A DNA stretch of 64,000 bases from JAKAVN01 sp963734845 (GCA_963734845.1 CAVTIS010000018.1:62001-126000), one strand, 5' to 3'; shown: positions 54,788-63,579, counted from the first letter of the stretch. The notes: generated by a model not told the origin, from the sequence alone. Numbers and translations: made by a program.

Positions 54788-55321
54788 TCATTGGCCGGGC
54801 TTGTGATGGCGCGGTCCGAAGTAGTCCTCCAAAATCGTCATGAATGGGCCGCAGGTGCGGCGCGCCTTGACGTGGGCGCAGGCCTCGTCGAGCGACATTT
54901 TGCCATGCGCGCGCAAGTATGCGATCGCCAGCGTCGGCGCGCGATTGAGACCTGCATTGCAGTGCAGGTAAACCCGTTCGCCATCGCCGATGAGGCTGGC
55001 GAGAGCCCCCAGCGTATCGTCGAGCCGCTCGGCCATCGCGTCCGCACTGCCATCCTGGATCTGCGTGCGGACGAATTTCATTTCGCTCAAGCGGCACGCC
55101 TCAGCAAGCTCGCGCTCGCGCAGTCCGTTGAGCGCCAGGTCTTCGTCATCCTGGAGATTGTGTATGGCGGTCACGCCGAACTCCGACTTAAGCCAGGCGA
55201 TGTCCTCAGGGCGGGGAAATTCGCCAACCAGAAGGCCGGGAGAAATTTCGGTGACTGAGGGACGGCCCCGGTTTCGCGCCACGTGGCTCTGATGATCGGA
55301 GCGTTTACTGAACCAGTCCAT
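54788..55321 (-). CDS. Dual-specificity protein tyrosine phosphatase-like enzyme
   Basis: A 177-residue Cys-based phosphatase. The P-loop HCNAGLNR (Cys121 to Arg127) gives the CX5R signature, and SLDEACAHVKARR follows as in dual-specificity phosphatases. The general-acid Asp may be in the QIQDGSAD loop. Such enzymes dephosphorylate proteins, sugars or phosphoinositides and, as in PTPMT1, phosphatidylglycerophosphate. With pcs 73 bp downstream on the same strand, a phospholipid substrate is the natural guess. The upstream gap to the large reductase/ligase gene is 158 bp without an evident hairpin. Confidence 0.85.
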   Translation of the reverse strand: MDWFSKRSDHQSHVARNRGRPSVTEISPGLLVGEFPRPEDIAWLKSEFGVTAIHNLQDDEDLALNGLRERELAEACRLSEMKFVRTQIQDGSADAMAERLDDTLGALASLIGDGERVYLHCNAGLNRAPTLAIAYLRAHGKMSLDEACAHVKARRTCGPFMTILEDYFGPRHHKPGQ

Positions 55322-55479
55322 CGTTTGACGAAGGTGCGCGCTCCGGTGAGGATGCGCGGTCGCGGCGGCCCGCTCGTGCGTCCGTCGACTCTCACTTTAG
55401 CTCATCGGCGCGAACCTGCTAACCGCTGAAAGTGCGGCGGTCCACAGGTCGGCGGCGCATGGGCGGATGACGCGGGCGC

Positions 55480-58400
55480 TCAGCCCTTGGCTCGCCGACT
55501 GGCGCGTGCGGAGGTCCGCCGCGGCCGGCTTGCAGTGCGCGGCTCGTCGGGCGCCGCGCCCGCCGGCGGAGCCGTTTCGGCCGGGGCTCCGGCGGCGCCG
55601 CCGCCATCGCCGCCGGGCGCGGCATGCGTGCGCCGGGTGCGCTTGGCTGTGCCGGAGGGAGGTATCCGCTCGCCCAATTCCAGCACCGCCGCGCGCATCG
55701 CGTCGGCGAGCTTCCGATAAGCGCCAGTGCCCTCCGCATTGTCGGCGAGCGCGCGCAACTCGGCGTTGGTAATCACGCGACCGATTCGGACCTCGACCGG
55801 GCGGCGATGGGGGATGATGCTGCCTTTGCCGAGAACCTCGTAAGTTCCGCTGATGCGGACCGGGAGCACGTCGCATCCGCCGCGCAGCGCCAGGTAGCCG
55901 GCGCCGCTTTTGAATTCATGGATTGCGCCGTCGGGTGAGCGCGTGCCCTCGGGAAACATCAGCACACTGCGGCCGGCTTCGAGTTCGTCGATGGCGTCGT
56001 CGAGCGAGTCGAGCTGGGCGCGCTCGCGATCGAACGGAATGAGACGGGTGAAGTTGCTGACCACGAAACGGCGCGCGTTGGTATTGAAGAAATAATCCTT
56101 GGCGGCGAGCACGACCAGTTCGCGGCCCGGCGCGCCCAGCGCATAGCTGGCGAGCGCGAAATCGAGATGGCTGGCGTGATTGGCGACAACCAGGAAATTG
56201 CGGTTGGCGGGAACGTTGCCGCGCCCCAGTACGCGCGGCCGCAACCATCCGTCGAACGCGAGGCGCTGGGCGCTGCGAAACGCCGCTTCGCCCAGGCGCT
56301 TGAGCGCGCCGGGCAAAGCCGGAGTGAACGGCTCCGCAAAGCGCGCGTACGACGGCAGGCGAGGGCGGTTCTGTCCCTGGCCCACGGCGCGTTGCAGATC
56401 GTCGACGGTGCGGAGATCGCCGAGCTGCGCGGGGCTCAGCTCGCGTTCGGCATGCGCCGCGATATGCTCGGCCAGCTCGGCCATCGCGAGCGAGTCAAGT
56501 CCGAGGTCCTCGATGAGCCGGGTCGCGGGCGTGATGCTCTCGATGCCGCTGGAGACCTGCGCGAGCGCCTGGGCGAGCCACGGCTCGACCTCGGAGCTGA
56601 CTGCCGCGCGCTCCTGGGCGTGGGTTTCGAGCATCCGCTCCAGCGTTTTCACGACCTCGAGGCGTATGACCTTGCGCGTGCGAGTGCGCGGAAGCTCGGC
56701 GTCGGTGAAGCGCAGGATGCGGATACGCTTGTGCGGGCTGAGTCCCGCGCCGACTTTCTCAAAATGGGTGCGCAGGTTATCTTCCACTGCGCGACGGCTT
56801 TCTCCGCGCGCGTAGGCGGGCACGACTAGCGCGGCGGCCTGCTCACCCTGGCCAACTTTCAAGCCGACGATCGCAAGTTCCCTAATATACGAGGAATGGC
56901 CGTAAACCTCTTCGAGTTCGTCGATGTAAATATTGTTGCCGCCGGAATCGACGATCACGTCCTTGGCGCGGCCCACGATGTAGAGCCGTCCGTCTTCGTC
57001 GAGGCGGCCGAGATCGCCCGTGCGCAGCCATCCGTCGTGCAGCACCTCGTCGGTGGCGGCCTTGTTGTGGTAGTACCCCGCCATTACGTTCGGCCCGCGC
57101 GCCAGGATTTCGCCCACCGTGCCGTCGCCGCTGGAGGCGAGCTTTATCTCGACGCCGTTGAGCGGCTTGCCGACCGACCCGGGAGCCATCGGCTCGTCCG
57201 GGCGCGCGACGCTCAGCACGGGCGCCGCCTCGGTCAGGCCGTATCCTTCAAGCAGCCGGATGCCAAGGTCGTTGAAAAACCCGGCGACGCGCTGGGGTAG
57301 CGCGGCGCCGCCGCTGACGGCGAGCCGCAGCCGTCCGCCGAGCGCGGTATGGGCCTGGCGAAAGAGCATCGCGCCGGCGTTGAGACCCCATTCGCGGTCG
57401 AACCTGCGGTTGAGATCGCGCAGCCGATCGAACAGCGCGTGGAGGAATGGCCCCTGCGCTTCGACACCATCAACGATGCGGCGATGAACCGCTTCCCACA
57501 GCGCGGGCACTCCGACCACCGCGGTCGGCCGCACGTCGGCCAGCGTACGCGCGAGGCTCGCGGCGTCCACGCCGAGCGGATAGACCACGGTCGCGCCGAG
57601 CGCGAGCGGCAACAGCATCCCGCAAGTAAATTCGAAGGTGTGATGGAGCGGGAGCAGCGAGAGCACCACGTCAGACGAATCGAGCGCAAAGACCCGCGCG
57701 AGCATCGCCACTTCGGCGGCGAAATTCCCGTGCGTCAGCATCACGCCCTTGGGCGCACCGGTGGTGCCCGAGGTGAAGACGATGGAGGCGAGCGTCTTGC
57801 GCTCGGGGGCGGGCCGCGCGTCGGGCCGTCCCTTGAGGACGAACGGACGGCTTAGCTCCGCAAACTCGAGTTCAACGATGTCGCTGTCCATCTCGGCCAA
57901 TGCGTTGCCTACGCGTTTTGCGACCTCCGCCGAGCACAGCGCTGCCGCAGGCGTGGCGATGCGGCAGATCGGCGCGAGCTCCTCGGGCGAAATCAGATGG
58001 TCCAGCGGCACCGCGACGGCGCCGGCGGCGAGAATCGAGAAATACGCGAGCACCCACTCGGGCGAGTTCTCGCCGATGAGCAGCACACGGTCGCCGGTCT
58101 TGACCCCGCGCATCCCGAGCAGCAGTCCGGCGCGATGCGCGCTGTCGCGCAGCTCGCGGTAGGTCGTCGTGACACGCTCGCCCGACGGCTGGCGCGCGAC
58201 CAGCGCCGGCCGCGAGCCGTAACGCTCGGCGGCGCGGTCCAGCATCTCGGCCAGCGTACGATGACGCGCCGGAGCGGTGGGACGCCCGCGCGTGTGAAGA
58301 TCGAGCGAGCCGAAGATGTGCCGGCGCAGTCCCGGCAAATGCACGTTGATCCAGTAGTCCGCCCAATCGACGCGCTCGGGCGCGTAGGGATGATGTTCGG

Positions 58401-59901
58401 CGTCGGCCGCCGCGAGCGACTTGTAGAGCGCGCGAATGTTGGTGCCGTGGAAGGTGTAAACCAGCTCCTGGATGTACGGGCGATAGACCTCGACCAGCTC
58501 GCGCGCCATCGCAGTATTGGCGCCAAACTTCTCGACGCCTTGCTCGAACTTTTTCGCGCGTTCGGAATCCTCGCCGAGCAGGGTGCGCGCGGCCCCGGCG
58601 CCTTTCTTGAGCAACTCGGGCAGCGTCTGGCTCGCGAGTTCGTACGTACTTTGCGAAACGACTACCGCCTCCAGATGCGGCGCGAAGCGGCCCATCGGGC
58701 CGCCGACACGGCGATGCTCGCGGCGGTTGCTGAGCCCGGTCAGCTCGACCAGCCGGCGCATCGGCAGCGGATTCACGTCCGAGGTGCAGAGCTGGTAGAT
58801 CGGTTTGTGGCGCCCGGCGAGCAGCGCCGCAAGAATCGGAATCATCGCGTGCGCCGCCAGATCGACCGGTATGATGTCGAGCACCAGTTCGCCCTTGGCC
58901 GGGTAGAAGCGATAGCCGCGGCCGGAAAGATAAGTCAGCGGAGCGCTGGTGTTGACGCCCTGGTTCCATCCCGGGAACGGATCGCGAAGGGCGCTCTCGA
59001 TAATTGAGGGACGCGCAACGGTCGCCGCGATCGAGTCCTGCGCGGCGAACACCAACTGCTCACCGAGGCTCTTGCTGTAGCTGTAGGTGTTGGGCCATCC
59101 CCATCGGCGCGCGCGCTCCAGGCCGATCTCCTTCAGCCGCTCCTCGACCCATCGCTTGCGCCAGCGCTGAGCCGCGGCTTCATGGGCGTCGCCGCCGTCG
59201 GGGTCGGCGTTGACCACGTGCAGCTCGTCGGCCTGGCGCACCTGGTCGTGGGATTCAGCTTCCACGCGGGCGACGGCGGCGAGCGCGTCGCGAATTTCGC
59301 GCCGCAGCGTGAAGTTGCGCCGGCCGTTGGGGCACCAGTCGACCGGAGTGTCGTCCTCGAAACGATGGCCGTCGGCGTTGCCCGCGGCGTAGCAGGTCGA
59401 AACGTGAAGCAGGGCTGCGCCGCGCTTGCGGCAGAACTCGATCACATGGGCAACGCCGGTGGTGTTGACCGAGAGCGATTTTTCCAGCGAGGCTTCGAAG
59501 TTGACCAGCCCGGCGCAATGCACCACCGCGTCGATCTCGCCGCGGCCGGGCGCTTCGCCTTCGGAGACCAGGTCCTCCTCGGTGATGTCGCCGCAGAGCA
59601 CGGTGAGTTTTTCGTCGACGTAGCGGTCGAAGCGGTCGCCCAGATGTTCGCGCAAGGGACCGAATACGGGCGAATCGAGAATTTCGCGGCGCAAGCGACT
59701 AAGCGCGAGGCGCCGGTCGCCGCGGATGAGCAGATAGACGCGTTCGACCTCCGGATGCCAGCGCAGGAGCAGCGAGAGGAAGACCTTTCCGAGAAAGCCG
59801 GTCGCGCCGGTGAGCAGTATGCGGCAGCGCCGCAGCGTCTGTTCAAGCGGCGCCATCGCGGTGCGCGCGGCGTTGCCGTTAGTTCCGTTGCTATTCGACA
59901 T
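55480..59901 (-). CDS. Four-module lipid enzyme: acyl reductase, acyl-AMP ligase, carrier domain, acyltransferase
   Basis: A 1473-residue fusion. Residues 1-540: fatty acyl reductase (NAD_binding_4 family) with TGATGFLG (31-38) and Tyr273-xxx-Lys277. Residues 545-1100: adenylate-forming acyl-CoA/acyl-ACP ligase with FTSGTTGAPKGVM (709-721), GYGLTEAAP (886-894), TGDLGRLDEDG (961-971) and PRTRTRKV near 1078. Residues 1105-1175: carrier domain with phosphopantetheine Ser1137 in EDLGLDSL. Residues 1215-1415: PlsC-type acyltransferase with NHASHLD (1241-1247) and FPEGTRS (1316-1322). A 50-residue Arg/Ala/Pro tail ends it. All key residues are present, so each module is likely active. Carboxylic acid reductases run ligase-carrier-reductase; here the reductase is first and an acyltransferase last. 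It overlaps the LarA-like gene by 11 bp. Confidence 0.92.
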   Translation of the reverse strand: MSNSNGTNGNAARTAMAPLEQTLRRCRILLTGATGFLGKVFLSLLLRWHPEVERVYLLIRGDRRLALSRLRREILDSPVFGPLREHLGDRFDRYVDEKLTVLCGDITEEDLVSEGEAPGRGEIDAVVHCAGLVNFEASLEKSLSVNTTGVAHVIEFCRKRGAALLHVSTCYAAGNADGHRFEDDTPVDWCPNGRRNFTLRREIRDALAAVARVEAESHDQVRQADELHVVNADPDGGDAHEAAAQRWRKRWVEERLKEIGLERARRWGWPNTYSYSKSLGEQLVFAAQDSIAATVARPSIIESALRDPFPGWNQGVNTSAPLTYLSGRGYRFYPAKGELVLDIIPVDLAAHAMIPILAALLAGRHKPIYQLCTSDVNPLPMRRLVELTGLSNRREHRRVGGPMGRFAPHLEAVVVSQSTYELASQTLPELLKKGAGAARTLLGEDSERAKKFEQGVEKFGANTAMARELVEVYRPYIQELVYTFHGTNIRALYKSLAAADAEHHPYAPERVDWADYWINVHLPGLRRHIFGSLDLHTRGRPTAPARHRTLAEMLDRAAERYGSRPALVARQPSGERVTTTYRELRDSAHRAGLLLGMRGVKTGDRVLLIGENSPEWVLAYFSILAAGAVAVPLDHLISPEELAPICRIATPAAALCSAEVAKRVGNALAEMDSDIVELEFAELSRPFVLKGRPDARPAPERKTLASIVFTSGTTGAPKGVMLTHGNFAAEVAMLARVFALDSSDVVLSLLPLHHTFEFTCGMLLPLALGATVVYPLGVDAASLARTLADVRPTAVVGVPALWEAVHRRIVDGVEAQGPFLHALFDRLRDLNRRFDREWGLNAGAMLFRQAHTALGGRLRLAVSGGAALPQRVAGFFNDLGIRLLEGYGLTEAAPVLSVARPDEPMAPGSVGKPLNGVEIKLASSGDGTVGEILARGPNVMAGYYHNKAATDEVLHDGWLRTGDLGRLDEDGRLYIVGRAKDVIVDSGGNNIYIDELEEVYGHSSYIRELAIVGLKVGQGEQAAALVVPAYARGESRRAVEDNLRTHFEKVGAGLSPHKRIRILRFTDAELPRTRTRKVIRLEVVKTLERMLETHAQERAAVSSEVEPWLAQALAQVSSGIESITPATRLIEDLGLDSLAMAELAEHIAAHAERELSPAQLGDLRTVDDLQRAVGQGQNRPRLPSYARFAEPFTPALPGALKRLGEAAFRSAQRLAFDGWLRPRVLGRGNVPANRNFLVVANHASHLDFALASYALGAPGRELVVLAAKDYFFNTNARRFVVSNFTRLIPFDRERAQLDSLDDAIDELEAGRSVLMFPEGTRSPDGAIHEFKSGAGYLALRGGCDVLPVRISGTYEVLGKGSIIPHRRPVEVRIGRVITNAELRALADNAEGTGAYRKLADAMRAAVLELGERIPPSGTAKRTRRTHAAPGGDGGGAAGAPAETAPPAGAAPDEPRTASRPRRTSARASRRAKG

Positions 59902-61531
59902 CGGCTATCACCAGCGGCGGTAAGTGGAGATAGGTGATACTGGCCGAGCGCCCCAGATCCGACGTCGCCATCGCGATCGCCTCGTCCAGCGTGTCGGCGG
60001 ATTCCCATCCCATGCGCGTTGCGACTTCCGGCTCCTCGCATCCAGCCGCGATTACCCGTCCGACGTGCTGGCGGGCCGGCTCGCCCCAGTACCACATGTA
60101 GAACGGGTGCACGCCGTGGTAGGCATGGCCGTAGCGGTACATGTGAACGTAGGTCGGATTGCGCGCGAACTCGGCCTCGAAGTTGCGCTCCAGTTCAGTG
60201 GCGTCGGTGGTCTCGCGCAGGCAGCGATGGAAGAACTCGATGTAACTGGGATGATGCTCGGGATGGAACTGATCGCGCAGCGGATGGCAGATGATCACGG
60301 TGCCGCCTTCGCGTACCAGCGGCTTGCCGCGGAACATGTTGAACAGGTAGCCGAGGCCGGTGCACTGCACCAGCACCGGATTCATCACCGAGTTCACGTT
60401 GTACGGACAGACGTAGGGGACGCCGACGATCAGCACGTCGGACTGACCCTTGACCGGCACCGCATACTGCTGGAACACGCGGGCCAGCGCCTTGCGATGC
60501 ACCGCGTCGGTCTCGCCCGCCCATACACCGGTCATCGAATAGGGCGCGGCGTATTGGTTGAGCACCTGGCGGCGCATCGAATCCGACATGTTGCCGAGCG
60601 TCCAGCGAAAACCCTTCAGGCGCATCCGGTCCCAATCCGAAAAGCGGTCTTCGTTCTTCTGCAGGAAATCGAGCATCCCGCCGTACATCTGGTTATTGAT
60701 TGCGGTCTCGATGGTGAAGACGTTGACGTGCTCGTTAACCAGCCGGCCCATCCGGTTGGCCGAGTTGTGCAGCGCCGATCGGGTCGGGTCCATGTATGAG
60801 TTGCACTGTCGCAGCGTGGCGGGATTGTGATGGTGGCGCAGGCTCTGATAGGGAGCGAGGCCGACCGCGACCGATTTGTGGCCGCCGTCCATCGGAACCA
60901 GATTGATGTTGAGATAGAGCAGCAGGTCGGACTCGGCCGCGCGCCGCGAGAGCCATACCTCTTCACCATGATCGGTCTTTCCGAGCATCGCGATTTCGGC
61001 GCGATTCTCGGCGTCGAAGTTGTACAGCCGCTCGGGCCAGAATTGCTTGAACGCGCGCTCACCCACCATGCGCCGAATCTCGGCCTCGGTCATTCGGCGA
61101 TGCAGCGAGGTCGCGACGATTAGGTGAACGTCGTCGACGCCATAGTCGGCCAGCGTCTGCAGCACGATGTTGAGCGCGCGCTCGCGGATATCGGGCCGGC
61201 GCATCTGCGGCAACGGCAGGCTGATGTCATCGATCGCGATGGTGACGCGCATGTTGGGATTGAGCTGGGCGAACAGCGGGTCGGCGTTCTCGGGACGCAG
61301 AAGCGCGTAGCGAATAGCGGCATCGGGATCGGCCAGCGGCTCCAGCGGCGGCGGCGGATAGATCACGCGCGTGCCGGCGGGCAGCTTCTCGTACCAGAAG
61401 TCGTCGCCATAGGCGATGAGCCGCGGCGCCGAGCGCCGGTTGAGCGTGACCACCAGGTCACGGCGCGCGCCGGGCTCGTGCCTGAGTTCGGCGGTCTTCA
61501 GCTCTTTGAGCTTACCTTCCGGTCGCGCCAT
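59891..61531 (-). CDS. LarA-like DUF2088 domain protein
   Basis: A 546-residue protein whose region of residues 80-170 matches the N-terminal domain of lactate racemase (LarA/DUF2088): VTIAIDDISLPLPQ and VHLIVATSLHRRMTEAEIRRMVGE. The rest (VCPYNVNSVMNPVLVQCTGL, YHGVHPFYMWYWGEPA) is divergent. LarA uses a nickel-pincer cofactor made by LarB, LarC and LarE, none of which is nearby. Related families racemise or epimerise 2-hydroxy acids. ATG 61531 follows GGGGAGAGC; it overlaps the HAD gene by 20 bp and the large fusion gene by 11 bp. A role in the same lipid pathway is inferred from this coupling. Confidence 0.8.
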   Translation of the reverse strand: MARPEGKLKELKTAELRHEPGARRDLVVTLNRRSAPRLIAYGDDFWYEKLPAGTRVIYPPPPLEPLADPDAAIRYALLRPENADPLFAQLNPNMRVTIAIDDISLPLPQMRRPDIRERALNIVLQTLADYGVDDVHLIVATSLHRRMTEAEIRRMVGERAFKQFWPERLYNFDAENRAEIAMLGKTDHGEEVWLSRRAAESDLLLYLNINLVPMDGGHKSVAVGLAPYQSLRHHHNPATLRQCNSYMDPTRSALHNSANRMGRLVNEHVNVFTIETAINNQMYGGMLDFLQKNEDRFSDWDRMRLKGFRWTLGNMSDSMRRQVLNQYAAPYSMTGVWAGETDAVHRKALARVFQQYAVPVKGQSDVLIVGVPYVCPYNVNSVMNPVLVQCTGLGYLFNMFRGKPLVREGGTVIICHPLRDQFHPEHHPSYIEFFHRCLRETTDATELERNFEAEFARNPTYVHMYRYGHAYHGVHPFYMWYWGEPARQHVGRVIAAGCEEPEVATRMGWESADTLDEAIAMATSDLGRSASITYLHLPPLVIADVE

Positions 61532-62309
61532 CCGTAGCTCTCCCCAGCCAGTCCAGCAGCCACGCTCCGTTCGCCGCGCCTTCGCGGCTGGACCCGGCGT
61601 CATGGCTGAAACGAACAATTGGCCACTTGCGGTTGTGCGCGGCGGCGAGCAGGCGGCGGTCGGGATTCACGGCCACCGGATGCCCCAGCGCGCAGAGAAA
61701 AGGCAGGTCGTAATATGAATCGGCGTATCCCCAGCACGCGGCCATATTGATTCGCCGCTCCGCAGCGAAGGTTTCGCACCACGCCGATTTCTCGGAACCC
61801 GCCATCACCGGCTCCAGCATCCTGCCCGTCGCGAGTCCGCGGCTGTAGACCAGGCGATTGGCGGCGAAGTGTTTAATCTTGAGGCGGCGCGAAAGCGGTT
61901 CCACCAGGAAGTCGGGTGACCCGGTCACTAGCACCGGCTCGATGCCCACGGCGCGATTAGCCTCCAACATTTCGATCGCGTGCGGGTAGAGATGGCGGAT
62001 CAGCACGCGTTCGCAATACTCGCCGCCGAGTTCCCACAGGCGATCGCGCGAGACGCCCTTGTAGGCCTCGAACAGCTTCATGTTGAGCAGGCGGCGGTCG
62101 TGACGCTCGGCCATGTAGAGCAGCGGAAGGCTGAGCGCAAGCCGGGCGAGATAGCCGGCGCGGCCACTCCATTCACCCAGATTGGCCATGAAGAAGGCTG
62201 TGGCGTGGAGCAGATTGAGCCCGGCCAGCGTGCCGTCCAGATCATAGAAGGCGCAGGCCTTGGCTTTGCCGCGGGAGGAGCGTCCCGCTCTGGCTACGTA
62301 AACTGACAT
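61512..62309 (-). CDS. HAD-superfamily hydrolase, HAD-IB (SerB-like) class
   Basis: A 265-residue phosphatase with motif I FYDLDGTL (Asp23, Asp25), motif II VTGSP (128-132), Lys near 174 and motif III/IV GYADSYYDLPFL (Asp197, Asp201). The long helical cap between motif I and II (LLYMAERHDRRLLNMKLFEAY) fits HAD-IB enzymes, of which some act on lipid phosphates or phosphoserine. It starts 1 bp after the TetR stop and overlaps the LarA-like gene, so it belongs to the same operon. A substrate such as a lysophospholipid or acyl phosphate is a guess. Confidence 0.88.
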   Translation of the reverse strand: MSVYVARAGRSSRGKAKACAFYDLDGTLAGLNLLHATAFFMANLGEWSGRAGYLARLALSLPLLYMAERHDRRLLNMKLFEAYKGVSRDRLWELGGEYCERVLIRHLYPHAIEMLEANRAVGIEPVLVTGSPDFLVEPLSRRLKIKHFAANRLVYSRGLATGRMLEPVMAGSEKSAWCETFAAERRINMAACWGYADSYYDLPFLCALGHPVAVNPDRRLLAAAHNRKWPIVRFSHDAGSSREGAANGAWLLDWLGRATDGATGR

Positions 62310-62310
62310 G

Positions 62311-62961
62311 TCATTCTACTTTAGGGCCAGAAATAGTGCGCGCCGGGGCCTGCAATTCGCCGCGCCGGCGGGCCTCTTCGAGCAACTCCGGTCGCCCGAC
62401 GCCGCCCAGTCCGAAGGCCAGAATTTCCTCGACCAGCGAATCGATCTCACGCGGACGCCGCCGCGCGATCTGGCCGACCACTTCCTTGATTCCTCCCAGG
62501 ATGCAAAAGGCCGCAATGCGCGTGTCGCAGGGACGCACCATATTCATTTGCACTCCCAGGTCCAGGGAGCGCTGAATGGCGTCAGCGATACGCTGATAGA
62601 ATTCCAGAATCCTTAAATCGAGGTCGCGATCGAAGCCCACCGAATGGTTGAGCAGGATGTCGGTCAATTCGCGTTCCGCCAGCACGAAATTCATCACGCG
62701 CTTGAGGTTGTCGCGGAGTTGATTGACCGGGTCGGGCTCATCCGGACGCAGGCGCTGGATACGGCGTGAAAGCTCGGTTAGCACTTGGGCGAGCAGTTCC
62801 TCGAAAAGAACCTTCTTGTTTTGAAAGTAGAGGTAGAAAGTGCCTCGCGCGATGCGAGCGCGGGCGATGATATCAGCGACATTAGTCCGATGATAGCCTT
62901 TGCGCGCGAATATCCGCTTGGCGTGGCGCAACACTTGGGCGCGCCGGGCCTGTCGTTCCAT
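62311..62961 (-). CDS. TetR-family transcriptional regulator
   Basis: A 216-residue regulator with the TetR HTH (RHAKRIFARKGYHRTNVADIIARARIARGTFYLYFQNKK; helix-turn-helix about residues 24-46) and a helical ligand domain. The FYLYFQNK segment and the acyl-ligand-like cavity sequence resemble regulators of fatty-acid genes (FadR/FabR-like TetR), but no ligand can be read from sequence. It is the first gene of the lipid operon and probably regulates itself. GAGGA lies before ATG 62961. Confidence 0.9.
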   Translation of the reverse strand: MERQARRAQVLRHAKRIFARKGYHRTNVADIIARARIARGTFYLYFQNKKVLFEELLAQVLTELSRRIQRLRPDEPDPVNQLRDNLKRVMNFVLAERELTDILLNHSVGFDRDLDLRILEFYQRIADAIQRSLDLGVQMNMVRPCDTRIAAFCILGGIKEVVGQIARRRPREIDSLVEEILAFGLGGVGRPELLEEARRRGELQAPARTISGPKVE

Positions 62962-62987
62962 TACCGCAAAATCCTCAGGAGAATTAG

Positions 62988-63016
62988 ACCCTATCGGCCC
63001 GTCCGAGCGGTGTCAA
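62988..63016 (-). promoter_or_regulatory. Possible promoter of the tetR-lipid operon
   Basis: On the minus strand TTGACA (63016-63011) is followed after 17 bp by TAGGGT (62993-62988), 27 bp upstream of the tetR start. The -35 is perfect, the -10 matches three of six bases. Confidence 0.45.
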
Positions 63017-63037
63017 ATCTCCCTCAAACGCCTCATA

Positions 63038-63054
63038 GTGGATAACTTATCAAC
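63038..63054. promoter_or_regulatory. 17-bp imperfect palindrome upstream of tetR
   Basis: Bases 63038-63054 (GTGGATAACTTATCAAC) form a palindrome with seven of eight pairs matched around a central C. It lies 77 bp upstream of tetR and 22 bp beyond the -35. Length and symmetry suit a TetR dimer. One arm also resembles a DnaA box (TTATCCAC), so the assignment is not certain. Confidence 0.45.
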
Positions 63055-63098
63055 TCTGCGCCCCAGCTCCTCAAGGTCGGGGCGATGCTCTGTGACGT

Positions 63099-63572
63099 TC
63101 AGGAAGGAGGAGACGCAGGGCAGGGGCTACAAAGCGACGGCGATTGACCAACCCCAATCAGCACCGGCGGGCTAACGACCGTGCCGGAGGCCGCCGTTAT
63201 ACACGAACATCCCTTAACCGGTCCGGAGGTGAAAAAACCCTGGCCGTTGCTCAAGAGGAAGCTGTTGTTCACAAACCAACTTGCCGACGGCGAGATATTG
63301 TTGAAAGAGCTGACCCCGTTGGAGCTGAATTCACCCTGTGCGAAGAACTCGAAGTCTGCCGTACTGAGAGGGATCTCGGCAGATGTCGCCTGTGTGCACG
63401 CAGCGCCAGTCGATGGAGCCTGAGCGCAAACCCGTACCGCTATGATGGTTATCGGCGTCGACGTAGCAATTGGCGCCGGATTGCTGGAGCCTCCCCCGCA
63501 ACTGAGCAACAGCGTCGTTATCACGAAAACCAAAAACGGAGCGACCACCAAACATCTTTTCTGCCACATCAA
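63099..63572 (-). CDS. Small predicted lipoprotein with Cys motif
   Basis: A 157-residue protein with a lipoprotein signal (VFVITTLLLSCGGG, Cys near residue 25) and a Ser/Thr/Pro linker. The mature part has Cys pairs (VRVCAQAPSTGAACTQ, GCSCITAASG and CSPCPASPP at the end). The pattern of a GCSC-type motif plus C-terminal Cys pair is loosely shared with the Pro-rich secreted protein at 1831-2424. TTG 63572 and ATG 63569 are both possible starts. Function unknown. Confidence 0.6.
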   Translation of the reverse strand: MMWQKRCLVVAPFLVFVITTLLLSCGGGSSNPAPIATSTPITIIAVRVCAQAPSTGAACTQATSAEIPLSTADFEFFAQGEFSSNGVSSFNNISPSASWFVNNSFLLSNGQGFFTSGPVKGCSCITAASGTVVSPPVLIGVGQSPSLCSPCPASPPS

Positions 63573-63579
63573 GCATCCA

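Noticed and set aside
63038..63054. DnaA box/replication origin
   Set aside because: Only one near-match box, with no cluster of boxes, AT-rich unwinding region, dnaA or dnaN nearby.
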